Source: an uncultured Clostridia bacterium (GTDB taxonomy: Bacteria; Bacillota; Clostridia; UBA1381). From it: 64,000 nucleotides of DNA. Each line of letters starts with the position of its first letter. Position 1 is the stretch's first letter. The position numbers were made by a program, and so were the translations under genes. The notes beneath the pieces were generated by a model that was not told where the DNA came from, did no database searches, and saw only the letters and a list, made by a program, of their open reading frames with translations. This document shows, piece after piece, positions 8,901-17,065 of this stretch. Location: NCBI GenBank assembly GCA_947631085.1, contig CANRJY010000003.1, positions 112,879-176,878 of the forward strand, read 5' to 3'.

Positions 8901-9509
8901 ATGCGTATCGAAAAGCTGGCGGAAAATAAAATAAAAGTAACTCTCTCAGCGGCGGATCTGACACGCTTGAACATAGACATAAAGCAGCTCACACCCGCGT
9001 CAAAGGAACTACACTCGTTTTTGTTTCATTTAATGGAAACGGTGAGGCTTGAAACGGGCTTCAACCCATACAACGGTCAGGTGGTCGTTGAAGCGACTCC
9101 GTTTAGCGAGGGAATAAGCGTAATAATCAGCAAGCTGAAAAGCTCCGACGGCAATATAACAAAGGAGCAGCTGCGTCGGGCGAAAGTTGTTAAAGCTTCC
9201 GTAAAACGCAGGAGCGCCGAAGCGGATGTATTCTTCTTTAACAGCTTTGACGACCTGTGCGGAGCGTTTATGCGAATAGAGGAGGACGCGTTTTTACATA
9301 GTATGTTATACAAAATCGGCGAAAGCTATTGTTTTCTTATAAAAAAGGAAAGCAATTTTCCGGCGAGCCGTCATATTCTGAGCGAATTTTCGGCGGGCAG
9401 GTCGGGAGGCTCCGTGAGAGCGGAGCATGTCAGAGAGCACGGCGAGCTTATCGCCGCCGGAAAAAAACTCGCAAAAATGGCTGAAGAAATAAAAAAATTA
9501 GATACATAA
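8901..9509 (+). CDS. mecA: MecA-family adaptor protein
   Basis: About 202 residues. ATG 8901, preceded by GATGGAGGTG, is the correct start; the longer frame from 8856 begins inside the leader hairpin. The N-terminus MRIEKLAENKIKVTLSAADL is the classical MecA/NegR start, followed by an ELHSFLFHLMET helix and VVEATPFSEGISVIISK. The C-terminal half (FFNSFDDLCGAFMRI) corresponds to the ClpC-binding domain. MecA proteins hand substrates to ClpCP; in B. subtilis the substrate is ComK. The substrate here is unknown. It is a stand-alone gene followed by a terminator. Confidence 0.8.
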   Translation: MRIEKLAENKIKVTLSAADLTRLNIDIKQLTPASKELHSFLFHLMETVRLETGFNPYNGQVVVEATPFSEGISVIISKLKSSDGNITKEQLRRAKVVKASVKRRSAEADVFFFNSFDDLCGAFMRIEEDAFLHSMLYKIGESYCFLIKKESNFPASRHILSEFSAGRSGGSVRAEHVREHGELIAAGKKLAKMAEEIKKLDT

Positions 9510-9510
9510 T

Positions 9511-9538
9511 AAATATCCGGATATCACTCCGGATATTT
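9511..9538 (+). terminator. terminator after mecA
   Basis: A perfect 10-bp stem (9511-9520 with 9529-9538), an eight-base loop, and a T-rich end. Confidence 0.75.
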
Positions 9539-9574
9539 TATTTAATAAAAATATCTGAAAAAGATAAAAAATAC

Positions 9575-9603
9575 TTGACAAACGAACATATGTGTGGTAT
9601 AAT
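9575..9603 (+). promoter_or_regulatory. consensus promoter of the tail-fibre cassette
   Basis: TTGACA (9575-9580), a 17-bp spacer and TATAAT (9598-9603), plus an extended -10 TGG. Every consensus base is matched, so strong constitutive transcription is expected. Confidence 0.85.
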
Positions 9604-9673
9604 ATAGAAAAAGATAAATTCATAGAAAAATTTTCTCACCAAGATACTAAATATAAAGGAAAGGATGCTATGA

Positions 9674-10492
9674 ATGAATCTTAATTTCAATTTTGACGCG
9701 AAAACACTGCTGAGAAATTGGTGGACGATTGTGCGGGATAATTTTAGAGCTGTTCAGGATGAATTTAATCAGCACGTTAAAGATTTTGAAGCAGCCAAAA
9801 AAGACCTGCAAAATCGCATCGACACAGAAGCGTCGGAGCGCAAAAGCGCCGATAACGCGCTCGGCGGCAGGATAGATACGGAGACATCGGAACGCAAAAG
9901 CGCCGATAACACGCTCGGCGGCAGGATCGACACAGAGACATCGGAACGCAAAAGCGCCGATAACGCGCTCGGCGGCAGGATCGATACGGAGACATCGGAA
10001 CGTAAAAATGCCGATAACGCGCTCGGCGGCAGGATCGACGCGGAAGCTTCGGAACGTGAAAACGCCGATAACGAGCTTAGGGCTTCGATAGGGGGTGCAG
10101 CCTCCGAAAATACCAAGCTGCAGTCGCGTGTAAGCGCGCTCGAGAGCAAATCTCACAGTCACGATAATAAAGCGCTGCTCGATTCCATAACAGGAGAGAG
10201 AATAAGGAAATGGGATGAGCGAACGGACGACGACAGCTACTATGCGGAAAAATCCCTAAAGGATTATGTGAGCGCCATAGCAAAAAATGCGGCGGTGTGC
10301 TTTGCGGAGCTGTGGAGAGCGTTGGGAGTAACGGTCTACGACGGCGGCATATTCGGCATGGAGCAGACGGACGCGCCTCTCGATGGCGGTACCTTCGCCG
10401 GCACTGCCGATAACACAGTGGATTTCGGCAATTTTTCACCGCTGATTATCGTATCTCCCGAAGGAGCCGTTATAGACGGCGGAGTATATTAA
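9674..10492 (+). CDS. phage tail-fibre-like protein with 18-residue coiled-coil repeats
   Basis: 272 residues, no signal peptide. The N-terminus (NWWTIVRDNFRAVQDEFNQH) is of the kind seen in phage tail and baseplate appendage proteins. Residues 48-137 are five copies of an 18-residue unit, RIDTETSERKSADNALGG and variants, predicted to form a trimeric coiled coil. The C-terminal part is Gly/Asp-rich with no recognised domain. It opens a five-gene unit under a consensus promoter. A structural fibre or linker role is inferred from composition and neighbours. Translation from ATG 9674 follows GGAAAGGA; the out-of-frame ATG at 9670 gives only four codons. Confidence 0.65.
   Translation: MNLNFNFDAKTLLRNWWTIVRDNFRAVQDEFNQHVKDFEAAKKDLQNRIDTEASERKSADNALGGRIDTETSERKSADNTLGGRIDTETSERKSADNALGGRIDTETSERKNADNALGGRIDAEASERENADNELRASIGGAASENTKLQSRVSALESKSHSHDNKALLDSITGERIRKWDERTDDDSYYAEKSLKDYVSAIAKNAAVCFAELWRALGVTVYDGGIFGMEQTDAPLDGGTFAGTADNTVDFGNFSPLIIVSPEGAVIDGGVY
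9815..10084 (+). repeat. five tandem 54-bp repeats
   Basis: In-frame units start at 9815, 9869, 9923, 9977 and 10031. The first four are nearly identical at DNA level; the fifth has diverged. They encode the coiled-coil repeats and are prone to length change by slippage or recombination. Confidence 0.9.
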
Positions 10493-10504
10493 GGAGGTGT
10501 TAAT

Positions 10505-11827
10505 ATGGCGGATAAAATATTACTGAAACGCGGACAAGTGTCGAATATAGCCAATGCGGAGCTTTCCGAAGGCGAGCTTGCCGTGGCTTACAGCGCCGAT
10601 AAATCCACAGCCGATTTATACGTCGGCACCGGAAGCGGAAAAGCGAAGGTGAATTTAAAAGGCGTGGATGGTAAAAACGGTGCAAACGGAACAAACGGCA
10701 AAGACGGCATGGCGGGTAAGATAGTGAGCGTCACAGTGGAGTCTGTCGCGTCGAGTGAATCGGCTTCGGTGACTAATAACGGCACGGAAACGGAAGCGGC
10801 ACTGGTATTTAAAATCCCGCGCGGCAGCACAGGAGCTCAAGGACCAACCGGACCCGCAGGCCCGACCGGTCCGCAAGGACCCGCAGGTCCGACCGGCGCG
10901 ACCGGTTCAACAGGTTCGACCGGAGCCAAAGGCGACAAAGGCGAGCGCGGCGCTAATGCCACTATAGTGGTAGCAGCGTCGGACAGCAGCACTAAGTCGA
11001 AAGCCGCGGCTGATTATACATGCAGCAGTTCGGGCGCTCAATCTACGATCAACACCGCGATTTCCGCACTACCCTCGGGCGGCGGCAAAGTTCTGCTTCT
11101 GGAGGGAACGTATAAAATAAACGGCTCCATTAACATCAACAAGGATAATGTGACTCTTGAAGGCATGGGATGGAGTACGGTAATTATTCGGACAACATCG
11201 ACCACTATTGTTCCGATAGAGATAACAAAAAGCAACGCGATCATACAAAATTTAAAAGTCAATGGCAATAAATCATCGTATTCCATATCAGACTATCCGA
11301 TCGCCATAGACATTCAAGGGTATTCTCCAACAATAACAGGCTGCGAGATTTGCGGATACGGCTTCGGGATAGTTACCAATAAATCTGAAACGGGATCTAT
11401 AATAACAAACAATTATATCCATGACTTCACAGGTAACGGCATACAATGTTCCAATAACGGCAAGATAGTAATTTCCGACAATGTTATACAGGGTTGTGAC
11501 AGCAGAGCTATATCCGATGTAAGAGACTCGTCCATAACGGGAAATTATGTATCATCAGAGCAGGATTGCATTTCTGTATTCGATGATAATACTATTACCG
11601 GTAATTACTGCGTGTCAGACAGCGGTTGTTGTATTGAGGCGTATAGTAGAAATATAATTGTCGGGAATCGGTGCAGCGGCACGAACAGCGCCGGCTATTC
11701 GATACAATTAGTTAATAGCGTAGGATATTGTACCGTAGTTGGTAACGTAATAAAAGGAGATGTCTTATACAGCGCATCATCAACCGGTAAAAGCAATCAA
11801 ATCGCAAATAATGCTCAGATAATGTAA
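10505..11827 (+). CDS. tail-fibre-like protein: Mtd-type N-terminus, collagen repeats, beta-helix
   Basis: 440 residues. Residues 1-50 ([20 protein letters not shown] ... LYVGTGSG) resemble the N-terminal domain of phage major tropism determinant and related fibres. Residues about 55-75 and 118-158 are Gly-X-Y collagen-like repeats ([23 protein letters not shown]). From about residue 165 the chain reads as a right-handed beta-helix ([23 protein letters not shown], then repeated short turns with NNxI and GNxI patterns) like pectate-lyase-fold depolymerases and tailspikes. This architecture fits a receptor-binding or glycan-degrading fibre. There is no signal peptide. Ribosome site AAGGAGG; 12 bp after the preceding gene. 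Confidence 0.7.
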   Translation: MADKILLKRGQVSNIANAELSEGELAVAYSADKSTADLYVGTGSGKAKVNLKGVDGKNGANGTNGKDGMAGKIVSVTVESVASSESASVTNNGTETEAALVFKIPRGSTGAQGPTGPAGPTGPQGPAGPTGATGSTGSTGAKGDKGERGANATIVVAASDSSTKSKAAADYTCSSSGAQSTINTAISALPSGGGKVLLLEGTYKINGSININKDNVTLEGMGWSTVIIRTTSTTIVPIEITKSNAIIQNLKVNGNKSSYSISDYPIAIDIQGYSPTITGCEICGYGFGIVTNKSETGSIITNNYIHDFTGNGIQCSNNGKIVISDNVIQGCDSRAISDVRDSSITGNYVSSEQDCISVFDDNTITGNYCVSDSGCCIEAYSRNIIVGNRCSGTNSAGYSIQLVNSVGYCTVVGNVIKGDVLYSASSTGKSNQIANNAQIM

Positions 11828-11838
11828 GGAGAATGCAT

Positions 11839-12183
11839 ATGAAATACAGAATTTTAGGAGAGACGCTCCAGCTTGTCAGATATGAAATAACCGTCACATA
11901 CCCGTGGAGCGAAACGCCGTCGGTATACACTGCCGCAAGCGACGCGGAAAAGGATGAGTTTCTAAAACGCTATCCCGACGCGGAAGTGACGGCGGTTGAT
12001 AATACCGGTTACGAATGGCTTGACGGCGAGATATTCACCAACGAAGAAGTCAGAGCGGGCGCGGTCGAGAAAGCGATAGAGATGGGCGAGGAAGCGTACA
12101 ACGAGATGAAAAACGCTCCGACGCAGGAGCAGATAAACGCTATGCTTATGCTGGAGATAGCGAAAATAAAGGCGGGTGTGTGA
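11839..12183 (+). CDS. small hypothetical protein of the tail-fibre cassette
   Basis: 114 residues from ATG 11839, seven bases after AAGGAG; the ATG at 11833 is too close to the ribosome site. The N-terminus is beta-rich (YRILGETLQLVRYEITVTYPW), then an acidic alpha-helical tail (VEKAIEMGEEAYNEMKNAP) ends with a putative coiled coil. Small proteins of this kind often lie beside fibre genes in Firmicutes phages, as chaperones or unknowns. The function here is not known. Confidence 0.55.
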   Translation: MKYRILGETLQLVRYEITVTYPWSETPSVYTAASDAEKDEFLKRYPDAEVTAVDNTGYEWLDGEIFTNEEVRAGAVEKAIEMGEEAYNEMKNAPTQEQINAMLMLEIAKIKAGV

Positions 12184-12184
12184 A

Positions 12185-12310
12185 ATGAGTAAGACACTTA
12201 TAAAAATGTATTACCGCATGGGAATTTATTCTGATGCGGATTTGGAAACGTTTGTCAATGCGGGGTATATTACGAGCAAGGAAAAGGAGGAAATGATAAA
12301 TGGCAAGTAA
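12185..12310 (+). CDS. XkdX-like small phage protein
   Basis: A 41-residue peptide, two bases after the preceding stop. It reads MSKTLIKMYYRMGIYSDADL, then ETFVNAGYITSKEKEEMING and a final Lys. The pattern of an aromatic pair, G-[IL]-x-x-x-x-[DL], V-x-x-G-x-I-T-x-x-[EQ]-x-x-x-I-x-G is that of XkdX proteins, tiny proteins of unknown role encoded after tail-fibre genes in PBSX-type prophages. It supports a phage-tail origin for this cassette. Its 3' end contains the ribosome site and start of the next gene (overlap 11 bp). Confidence 0.7.
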   Translation: MSKTLIKMYYRMGIYSDADLETFVNAGYITSKEKEEMINGK

Positions 12311-12740
12311 AATACAAGTAAGACGCGGACAAAAATCGGAGCTGCCTGCGCTTTCGTCGGGCGAGCTCGGACTGTGCGAGGACAGCAAGGAATTGTTTAT
12401 AGGGGTCGGCGGCGAGAATGAGCCGGTGAACGCGGTATTTTCGGAGACGCCGGTAAAAATCGGAACGTGGATAAACGGTAAAGCGATTTACCGCAAATGC
12501 GGGTTAAGAACCTACAGTGACAAAAGCAAGCTGCCGGCGTCGGGATTTAACGGTGACGGCGGATTTATGAGCCAAGTGAGCTATCTCACTTCGAGCGGAC
12601 TGATCCGAGAGGATTATTTTGTATACCACATTATCGACGAGGGGACTCATTTTGCCGATTTTAAAAACGCGCTTGAATTTGCAAAGACGCTTAGCGGCGA
12701 GATAAATGTTTTGTTTGTGGCGGAGTATATCGCGCTGTAA
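12300..12740 (+). CDS. short fibre-type protein with Mtd-like N-terminus
   Basis: 146 residues beginning MASKIQVRRGQKSELPALSS with GELGLCEDSKELFIG, the same N-terminal domain type as the 440-residue fibre, so the two may dock on the same partner. The rest (GTWINGKAIYRKCGLRTYSD ... VLFVAEYIAL) resembles short phage distal-tail proteins that end in a beta-sandwich. The AAAGGAGG ribosome site lies inside the XkdX-like gene. It is the last gene of the cassette; a terminator follows 26 bp later. Confidence 0.6.
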   Translation: MASKIQVRRGQKSELPALSSGELGLCEDSKELFIGVGGENEPVNAVFSETPVKIGTWINGKAIYRKCGLRTYSDKSKLPASGFNGDGGFMSQVSYLTSSGLIREDYFVYHIIDEGTHFADFKNALEFAKTLSGEINVLFVAEYIAL

Positions 12741-12766
12741 GAGCAAACCGATAATATATAAATTAT

Positions 12767-12797
12767 GCGGAGGAGAAATAATCTCCTCTGCTTTTTT
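12767..12797 (+). terminator. terminator of the tail-fibre cassette
   Basis: A 10-bp stem (12767-12776 with 12782-12791, one G-U pair), a five-base loop and six Ts. It directly abuts the first recognisable codon of the truncated gene downstream. Confidence 0.85.
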
Positions 12798-12798
12798 A

Positions 12799-13445
12799 TA
12801 TCATGAACAGTGTTATGATAAGGATTGTCTGGAGAACATCAGAGTTTATCTGACGGCCTGCGGTCAGGATGTGGTCGATAAGGCTATAAGCGTAAAGTGT
12901 ACAAAGGCGGAAATCATTTGGGTATTCTCAGCCGTAGAGCCGGTTCCGTTTAATCGGGGCTTCTATTCCATTGACCTGAAATATTTCTTCCGCGTGACGA
13001 TCGCCGTATTCACAGGCGCGGGCAGACCCACGGAGGTTGAGGGACTCGCTACGTTTAATAAAAAGGTTGTCCTCTTCGGCTCCGAGGGCAACGCTAAAAT
13101 CTTTAAGTCGCGCTACAAAGAGGACGCGTTTGATCCGCAGCTTTGGCGCAAGACGAATATGCCCAACGCGGTCGTAGAGGTTGTTGACCCCATCGCGCTC
13201 GGCGCTAAACTGGTTGACGTGCGCGATAAGAGAAACTGCGGCTGCGATGACGATTTTGATATCGCGTCGGTACCCGAATCCGTATGCCGCGTCTTTGACG
13301 ACAGTCTGATTGTCGGCGGCGAGAGTAAGAGAGTGTTTGTGTCGATCGGTATTTTCTCAATCATAAAGCTTGAGAGAAAGGTGCAGCTTCTCATACCGTC
13401 ATATGACTTCTGTCTGCCGCAGAAGGAATGTGTGGGGGCAACCGA
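12799..13445 (+). pseudogene. left fragment of a Cys-rich gene split by the 21.7-kb element
   Basis: The frame reads LYHEQCYDKDCLENIRVYLT through to RKVQLLIPSYDFCLPQKECV and GAT. It lacks any start codon with a ribosome site (a terminator hairpin lies right at its 5' end) and loses sense just after 13,445. Joining 13,445 to 35,157 keeps the frame and gives ECVGATDDNPCDLF and a clean C-terminus. The protein is cytoplasmic-looking, about 260 residues as preserved, with paired cysteines (CGCDDDF). I believe it belongs to an uncharacterised clostridial family, but cannot name a function. It is broken at both ends: 5' truncation by an earlier event, 3' by the element. Confidence 0.8.
13437..13445. 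repeat. left attachment core (attL)
   Basis: GGCAACCGA, identical to 35148-35156. To its left the interrupted gene is in frame; to its right the gene sense is lost. Confidence 0.75.
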
Positions 13446-13473
13446 ACCATATCTGTATACACCATATTTTTTG

Positions 13474-13502
13474 TTTACATATGGGAAATTTTATGATACA
13501 AT
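13474..13502 (+). promoter_or_regulatory. promoter of the pectate lyase gene
   Basis: TTTACA (13474-13479), a 17-bp spacer and TACAAT (13497-13502), within 60 bp of the left element end, so expression does not depend on flanking host DNA. Confidence 0.6.
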
Positions 13503-13534
13503 ATATTTAATAAAATATGAGGGAGAGTAAAAAT

Positions 13535-16500
13535 ATGAAAAAAACGGTTTCTTTGATGCTGGCGGCTGCTATGACTGCCGCAGTGATCTCATCAACAGTT
13601 ACTACGGTTTCGGCTGCCGACCCGCTTCCGGCATTCCCGGGCGCTGAGGGCGGCGGCAAATTCGCGACCGGCGGACGCGGCGGTACGGTTGTGCATGTCA
13701 CAAACCTGAACGATTCGGGCGCGGGCTCGCTTCGCGACGCGGTGTCTCATTCGGGAAGAATAGTTGTGTTCGACGTGGGCGGCACGATAAATTTGAAATC
13801 CGATATTTCCTGCCAAGGGAATATTACCGTCGCGGGACAGACCGCTCCGGGCGGCAAGGGAATCACGCTCAAAGGCGGCAAATTCGCCTTCGGCGGAGAT
13901 AATACCATTGTGAGATTCCTTGCCTCGCGCCCAGGCGAGAAAGGAATCAACTCGGACTATGATGCGTGGGGCGGCTCGAAAGGCTCAAATTCAATAATCG
14001 ACCACTGCTCCATTGGCTGGGCGAATGATGAACAGTTTGGTTTGTATGCATCGAGCAGTCAGACGGTGCAATACACAATTATCGGGCCTTCCAACTGTGT
14101 ATCTTACCATTCCAAAGGCGCGCACGGCTTCGGAGTTATGTTTGGAGACAATAACAACACATGGCATCATAACATACTTGCGCACAGCCTTTCGCGTAAT
14201 TTCCGCGGCAAAACCAGCGGCACCAACACAATGGATTTTGTGAATAACGTAATATATGACTGGGGCTATCAGACCGCTTACGGTACTCTTGGTCATCTGA
14301 ATTATGTAAACAATTACCTCAAAGCCGGACCGTCCACGCGCAAAAGCTACAACTTCATCAATATCAACAGCGGAACCGCACCGGAAAAGTACAGATTTTA
14401 TCTGACAGGCAACAAGGTTATGAATCCGAACGGAACGCCTTATAACGACGCTCTTAACGCCAACAACTGGGCGGGCGGTGTGGATTACGGCGAAACGGGG
14501 TTTGACGAGTCATACTACCGCGTAGACTCGCCGTTTGCGGTAAGCGCGTCAAACGGCAGCAATCAGTCTTACGTTAATATCGCCGAATCGGCAGACAGCG
14601 CTTTCGAGCACGTTATATCCTATGCCGGCACATCGATAAATCCGGCTGACAACTCGAAAAGCGGATATAATTACAATTCCGACAACACGCGAACGAAAAT
14701 AGACGCGCAGGTACTCTACGAAGCGCGCACCGGCACAGGCTCGCTTACCGGCGGACGCGATTTTTCGACGGTTACAGACGATGCTGTAATAAATGCAATC
14801 AGCACATACGGAATACAATACTGCGACTATAATTCATACTATCCTCCCGCGATAACGCAGAAGGAAATAACCGACTCGGACAACGACGGCATGCCGGACG
14901 AGTGGGAGCTTCAGCGCGGACTTGATCCGAACAACGCGTCGGACGCAAAAGGCGACTATCTCGGACAGGGATATAACAATATCGAGTATTATATAAACGA
15001 TTTAACTGTAAACGCGTTTCCTAAGGGAACGGTAACCGTATCTCCGTCAACTACAGATTTGGGCGAGGATTACGCATATTCGAAGGCGGATGCGGACGCT
15101 ATCAAGCTTTCCCCGACGACGATAAAGGAAGCGTCGGATTTAACTCTTCCGCAGACGGGCTCGCTGCACGGCTCTCAGATCACATGGAGCAGCGGTTCGA
15201 ATACGATTGTTATAAAAAATAATCAGATTTCGGCAGTAAACCGCCCGAGCGCGGGAAACGAACAGGTTACGCTTACGGCGGCGGTGAAAAAGGGAGATTA
15301 TACTGTTAAGCGCAGCTTTACCGTAACCGTTCTCGCTTTGGCGACAAAGTTTGATTTCGGCAACGGCACGGCTCAGAGCGGATTTGTAAAGGTAAACGCG
15401 GCGACAAAATATACTTCGGGCAGCAGCTCGTATGGTTTTGTCGGTACGGCTTCCGATATGGAACGCGGCGCGTACAGCGTTCCGTCGGGACTTGAAGCGC
15501 TTTACGGAGACAACGTGCAGTGCGAAACTACTTTTAAAACCGAAGTGCCGAACGGAAAATATTATGTCGTAGTTCATTACGGCTGCTGGAACGACACATT
15601 TGGCACGAATTATACAGTTGAAGGCGTAAACTCGGGCAACCTGTATTCGCAGACGGCGGAGAAATTCATAACCGAAGCGAATGTCACTGACGGCGTTCTT
15701 GATATTGAAATCAAAAAAGGCTCGAAGGCATATGGCGGCTATATAGACGGACTTGAAATTCTCACCTCACCGCCGGAGCAGAGTTACGGTTTTGATTTCG
15801 GTGACAAGGATGTTCAAGCCGGATATATTCAGATAAAAGCGGACGCTAAATACAGCACCGAAAACCGCGGCGGATTTACCGAAACGACTAATATATCCTC
15901 TATGGAGCGCGCCCCGGGAGAAATCCCGTCGGGATATGAAAATATACACAGCGATCAGCTTGACGTAAACGGAACATTCAGGGCGAACGTGCCGAACGGA
16001 AAATATAAGGTTATCATTCATTACGGAAGCTGGAATACCGGCTTCGGCACCAATTATACGATAAACGGCGTATCGTCGGGCAATCTCGCGTCAACAACTG
16101 CGGCGCGGTACGAAACAGAGACAAATGTTACAGCCGGAACTCTTGATGTGACGATAGCAAAAGGCTCGAAATCCTACGGCGGCTATATAAACGGCATGGA
16201 TTTGGTGCGGATAGGAGATGCATCGTCGCCTGCCGCGACACCTACGGCGAAACCGGAAACTACGGCTGCGCCAAGCGCAGAACCGACCGTAAAACCGGTA
16301 CCAACACCGACTGCGGAGCCCGCGTCAACACCTGCCGCAAAGCCTACGGCGGCGCCGACTTCAAAACCGTCTAAAACGGCGGCGCCGACAACAAAGCCGA
16401 CCGTAACGCCGACATTAGCGCCTACACCGGCAGCGAGCGCGGCGCCGGCGGTTACTTCCGATCCAGTACTTCAGCCGACACAGCAGCCGACCGCGCAGCC

Positions 16501-17026
16501 GTCGGAAACATTTGCGCCGGAATTGACGCCGCAGCCGTCGGAAACGCCGGAAACGACGCAAACGCCGAGTGAGACAGCCGCGCCTATTCCCACGGAAGCG
16601 CCAAGTCCGACCCCGAATCCGGAGCAGACGGCGACGCCCGAACCGGAGCAGACACAATCGCCGGAACCGGAACAGACACAATCGCCGGAGCCGGAACAGA
16701 CGAAATCACCCGAACCGGAGCGGACAGACGAGCCTGTTATACCGACGGATCAGCCGACAGAGCAGGACGAAGCGCGCATAGACGCTGACGTGTCAAAGGC
16801 GGACGGAGTATACCGCGTAACGGCAGCTCCGGTAAATTGCGGAAACGGATTGCTGATTATTGCGGCGTATAACGAAAACGGGCTTGCACAGTGCCGCTGC
16901 ATACCGTATACCGGCGAGGCTGTAAGCATGGAAATGCCGGATACGGATAAGCATATCACGATCATGCTTTGGAAGGATTTTGAAAGTATGATTCCGCTTT
17001 GCGGAGCAAAAAATATCGAGCTTTAA
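13535..17026 (+). CDS. secreted multidomain pectate lyase (PL1 type)
   Basis: About 1163 residues; ATG 13535 follows GAGGGAGA, with signal peptide MKKTVSLMLAAAMTAA cleaved near VSAAD. Residues 30-440: PL1-like beta-helix (AFPGAEGGGKFATGGRGG, SIIDHCSIGWANDEQ, RNFRGK), cleaving polygalacturonate by beta-elimination. Residues 447-490: DSDNDGMPDEWEL calcium-binding loop. 515-602: atrophied Ig domain. 604-743 and 748-890: two copies of a carbohydrate-binding-like domain (FDFGNGTAQSGFVKV; FDFGDKDVQAGYIQI). 893-1069: Pro/Thr/Ala/Glu linker with PEPEQTQS repeats. The last 85 residues are the accessory module shared with other secreted proteins. There is no sortase or S-layer anchor; the linker suggests cell-surface spacing. 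Confidence 0.9.
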   Translation: MKKTVSLMLAAAMTAAVISSTVTTVSAADPLPAFPGAEGGGKFATGGRGGTVVHVTNLNDSGAGSLRDAVSHSGRIVVFDVGGTINLKSDISCQGNITVAGQTAPGGKGITLKGGKFAFGGDNTIVRFLASRPGEKGINSDYDAWGGSKGSNSIIDHCSIGWANDEQFGLYASSSQTVQYTIIGPSNCVSYHSKGAHGFGVMFGDNNNTWHHNILAHSLSRNFRGKTSGTNTMDFVNNVIYDWGYQTAYGTLGHLNYVNNYLKAGPSTRKSYNFININSGTAPEKYRFYLTGNKVMNPNGTPYNDALNANNWAGGVDYGETGFDESYYRVDSPFAVSASNGSNQSYVNIAESADSAFEHVISYAGTSINPADNSKSGYNYNSDNTRTKIDAQVLYEARTGTGSLTGGRDFSTVTDDAVINAISTYGIQYCDYNSYYPPAITQKEITDSDNDGMPDEWELQRGLDPNNASDAKGDYLGQGYNNIEYYINDLTVNAFPKGTVTVSPSTTDLGEDYAYSKADADAIKLSPTTIKEASDLTLPQTGSLHGSQITWSSGSNTIVIKNNQISAVNRPSAGNEQVTLTAAVKKGDYTVKRSFTVTVLALATKFDFGNGTAQSGFVKVNAATKYTSGSSSYGFVGTASDMERGAYSVPSGLEALYGDNVQCETTFKTEVPNGKYYVVVHYGCWNDTFGTNYTVEGVNSGNLYSQTAEKFITEANVTDGVLDIEIKKGSKAYGGYIDGLEILTSPPEQSYGFDFGDKDVQAGYIQIKADAKYSTENRGGFTETTNISSMERAPGEIPSGYENIHSDQLDVNGTFRANVPNGKYKVIIHYGSWNTGFGTNYTINGVSSGNLASTTAARYETETNVTAGTLDVTIAKGSKSYGGYINGMDLVRIGDASSPAATPTAKPETTAAPSAEPTVKPVPTPTAEPASTPAAKPTAAPTSKPSKTAAPTTKPTVTPTLAPTPAASAAPAVTSDPVLQPTQQPTAQPSETFAPELTPQPSETPETTQTPSETAAPIPTEAPSPTPNPEQTATPEPEQTQSPEPEQTQSPEPEQTKSPEPERTDEPVIPTDQPTEQDEARIDADVSKADGVYRVTAAPVNCGNGLLIIAAYNENGLAQCRCIPYTGEAVSMEMPDTDKHITIMLWKDFESMIPLCGAKNIEL

Positions 17027-17065
17027 TATATTTTAAATAAAAATCTATCAAGGGGGGAGAAATGC

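Noticed and set aside
9815..10084. Regular repeats considered as a CRISPR array
   Set aside because: The units are contiguous, without variable spacers, in frame and coding for a coiled coil.
10505..12740. Diversity-generating retroelement suggested by the Mtd-like N-termini
   Set aside because: No reverse transcriptase, no template/variable repeat pair and no C-type lectin target domain are visible.
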